Position numbers and translations under genes: made by a program. Source: Pelobacter sp. UBA6093 (GTDB lineage Bacteria > Desulfobacterota > Desulfuromonadia > Desulfuromonadales > Syntrophotaleaceae). Taken from it: a DNA stretch of 13,864 nt. Every line of letters starts with the position of its first letter. The first letter of the stretch is position 1. The DNA lies in the NCBI GenBank assembly GCA_002435955.1, contig DIWZ01000023.1, positions 171,399-185,262 of the forward strand, written 5' to 3'. The notes under the pieces were generated by a model. The model worked only from the letters and a program-made list of their open reading frames with translations. It made no database searches and was not told the origin of the DNA. Below are positions 13,195-13,864 of this stretch, in pieces.

Positions 13195-13500
13195 ATGATT
13201 TGGGATATGCACCGCTTCTGCATGCAACTTCAAACCCAGCGCTGCCATAACTTTCAGGATTGTGTCGAACCCGGGAGTTCGCTCTCCCGAAAGCGCCTTG
13301 TATAGGCTTTCATGCGACACGCCTGCATCGCGTGCTACTTGCGACATACCTTTTGCACGGGCAATGTCACCAAGAGCTTTTGCTATGAACGCGGCGTCAC
13401 CATTTGCCTCCTCTAGGCAGGCTTCCAGGTATGCAGCCATTTCTTCAGGGGTACGAAGATGTTCAGCAACATCGTAGCGGGAGGTAACTGTCTTTTTCAT
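13150..13500 (-). CDS. Addiction-module antitoxin with helix-turn-helix (HigA-like)
   Basis: 116-residue protein matching the putative addiction module antidote family. The N-terminal segment YDVAEHLRTPEEMAAYLEAC (9-28) resembles the toxin-binding part, and an HTH lies at about 51-75 (KGMSQVARDAGVSHESLYKAL). Family members usually end near residue 95; the last 15 or so residues here translate into the attC site, where the stop codon lies. AGGA overlapping the toxin stop codon sits 6 bases before ATG, implying the toxin-first coupling usual for this group. It should bind toxin and autoregulate the operon, but the toxin is truncated, so it is an orphan antitoxin now. Confidence 0.85.
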   Translation of the reverse strand: MKKTVTSRYDVAEHLRTPEEMAAYLEACLEEANGDAAFIAKALGDIARAKGMSQVARDAGVSHESLYKALSGERTPGFDTILKVMAALGLKLHAEAVHIPNHAQQDAPTDARASRG

Positions 13501-13508
13501 GGGATATC

Positions 13509-13589
13509 CTATAGATTACGGGCAAGGCGTAGAGCAGTCTTGATGTCTCTTGACTGGCTGCTTTTGTCACCGCCAGCCAACAGGACAAG
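13509..13589 (-). pseudogene. C-terminal stub of a HigB/Gp49-type toxin
   Basis: Not a full gene: the last 26 codons read LVLLAGGDKSSQSRDIKTAL and on to LARNL, then TAG. The LLAGGDKSSQ...DI..A..LA..L pattern is the C-terminal end of RelE/HigB-superfamily (Gp49-like) toxins that pair with the adjacent antitoxin family. The upstream catalytic part is missing: DNA before about 13590 encodes the end of a RAYT gene in another frame. The stub stop is 8 bases before the antitoxin ATG. The toxin is inactive. Confidence 0.75.
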
Positions 13590-13594
13590 AGGGG

Positions 13595-13864
13595 TCAAGC
13601 TTGACAATCGGAGATTCTTAAGCACCTCGACACCTCCTCCAACTTCCTGGCCAGCAAGCCATCCGTTCCAATTCTCCGTTCAATTCGGCGCGCCCCCTGA
13701 CTGAGCCCCGAAAGGTCCCGCTTTAAAAACTCGGCCAATTTACCCAGAGACAGTGCTTCGCAATTCCTTACCAGGAGTGCCGCCAGCGCCCTGGCTTCGG
13801 CAGCCGGCTGGGCTTTTCCCGCCTTGCACAGTTCCGCGGCGGTTAGTTGGTAAACCGAGCAGAC
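13595..13864 (-). CDS. 3' end of a REP-associated tyrosine transposase (RAYT), partial
   Basis: 89 codons are open from the window edge to a TGA at 13597-13595, with no start inside the window. The translation has KAGKAQPAAEARALAALLVR, LSLGKLAEFLKRDLSGLSQG and the tail CLRISDCQA. This matches, from memory, the DnaA-like helix-turn-helix domain at the C-terminus of IS200-related RAYT proteins in Desulfuromonadales, including the ...CQA ending and the GGGGTCAAGC downstream flank. RAYTs are HUH-type single-strand transposases linked to REP palindromes. The catalytic domain would lie beyond the window. The stop lies 6 bases from the toxin stub, so it probably interrupted the toxin gene. Confidence 0.62.
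   Translation of the reverse strand, partial: VCSVYQLTAAELCKAGKAQPAAEARALAALLVRNCEALSLGKLAEFLKRDLSGLSQGARRIERRIGTDGLLARKLEEVSRCLRISDCQA

Overview
The window looks like chromosomal DNA of an anaerobic deltaproteobacterium of the Desulfuromonadales type (Geobacter/Pelobacter/Desulfuromonas-like). This is an inference from the gene set: a diiron flavoprotein oxygen/NO reductase, a bacteriohemerythrin, a DhnA-type class I aldolase, a type IV pilus retraction ATPase, and a REP-associated transposase tail of a kind I associate with that group. No rRNA, tRNA or CRISPR array was seen.

Layout. (1) 1-3618, minus strand: yaiI-like gene, class I fructose-bisphosphate aldolase, and an unusually long Cys/Met-metabolism PLP enzyme. 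(2) 3619-3893: intergenic stretch holding the 3' remnant of an IS200/IS605-type tnpB gene with its conserved right-end hairpin. (3) 3894-4756, plus: a small J-domain protein and a nitroreductase. (4) 4757-5048: repeat-rich spacer. (5) 5049-5456, plus: bacteriohemerythrin with all seven iron ligands, followed by a strong hairpin. (6) 8244-5568, minus: probable fprA-cls operon, divergent from a glyoxalase I gene at 8475-8855. (7) 8856-9609: about 750 bp without a gene, holding a terminator, a 16-bp tandem repeat and a 127-bp palindrome. (8) 9610-11117, plus: pilT and a two-repeat protein of unknown function. (9) 11293-12213, plus: a radical SAM enzyme with a partial SPASM domain and no ordinary start codon. 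(10) 12259-13864, minus: an accessory island.

The accessory island is the most interesting part. Two integron attC-like sites (13135-13194 and 12376-12443) have matching architecture: R'' box, 5-nt spacer, L'' box with one extra base, L' box, R' box. They bracket an S-adenosylmethionine methyltransferase gene exactly as in a gene cassette, with the stop codon inside the downstream R'' box. The preceding cassette carries an addiction-module antitoxin whose toxin survives only as a 26-residue C-terminal stub, abutting the 3' end of a REP-associated tyrosine transposase (RAYT) gene that runs off the window. No integrase gene is visible, so this fits an integrase-less attC cluster, or one edge of a larger integron.

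Functional threads: oxygen handling (hemerythrin, FprA), detoxification (glyoxalase, nitroreductase), pilus retraction, and several layers of small mobile DNA (attC cassettes, RAYT, TnpB scar, palindromic repeats with a shared arm at three loci).
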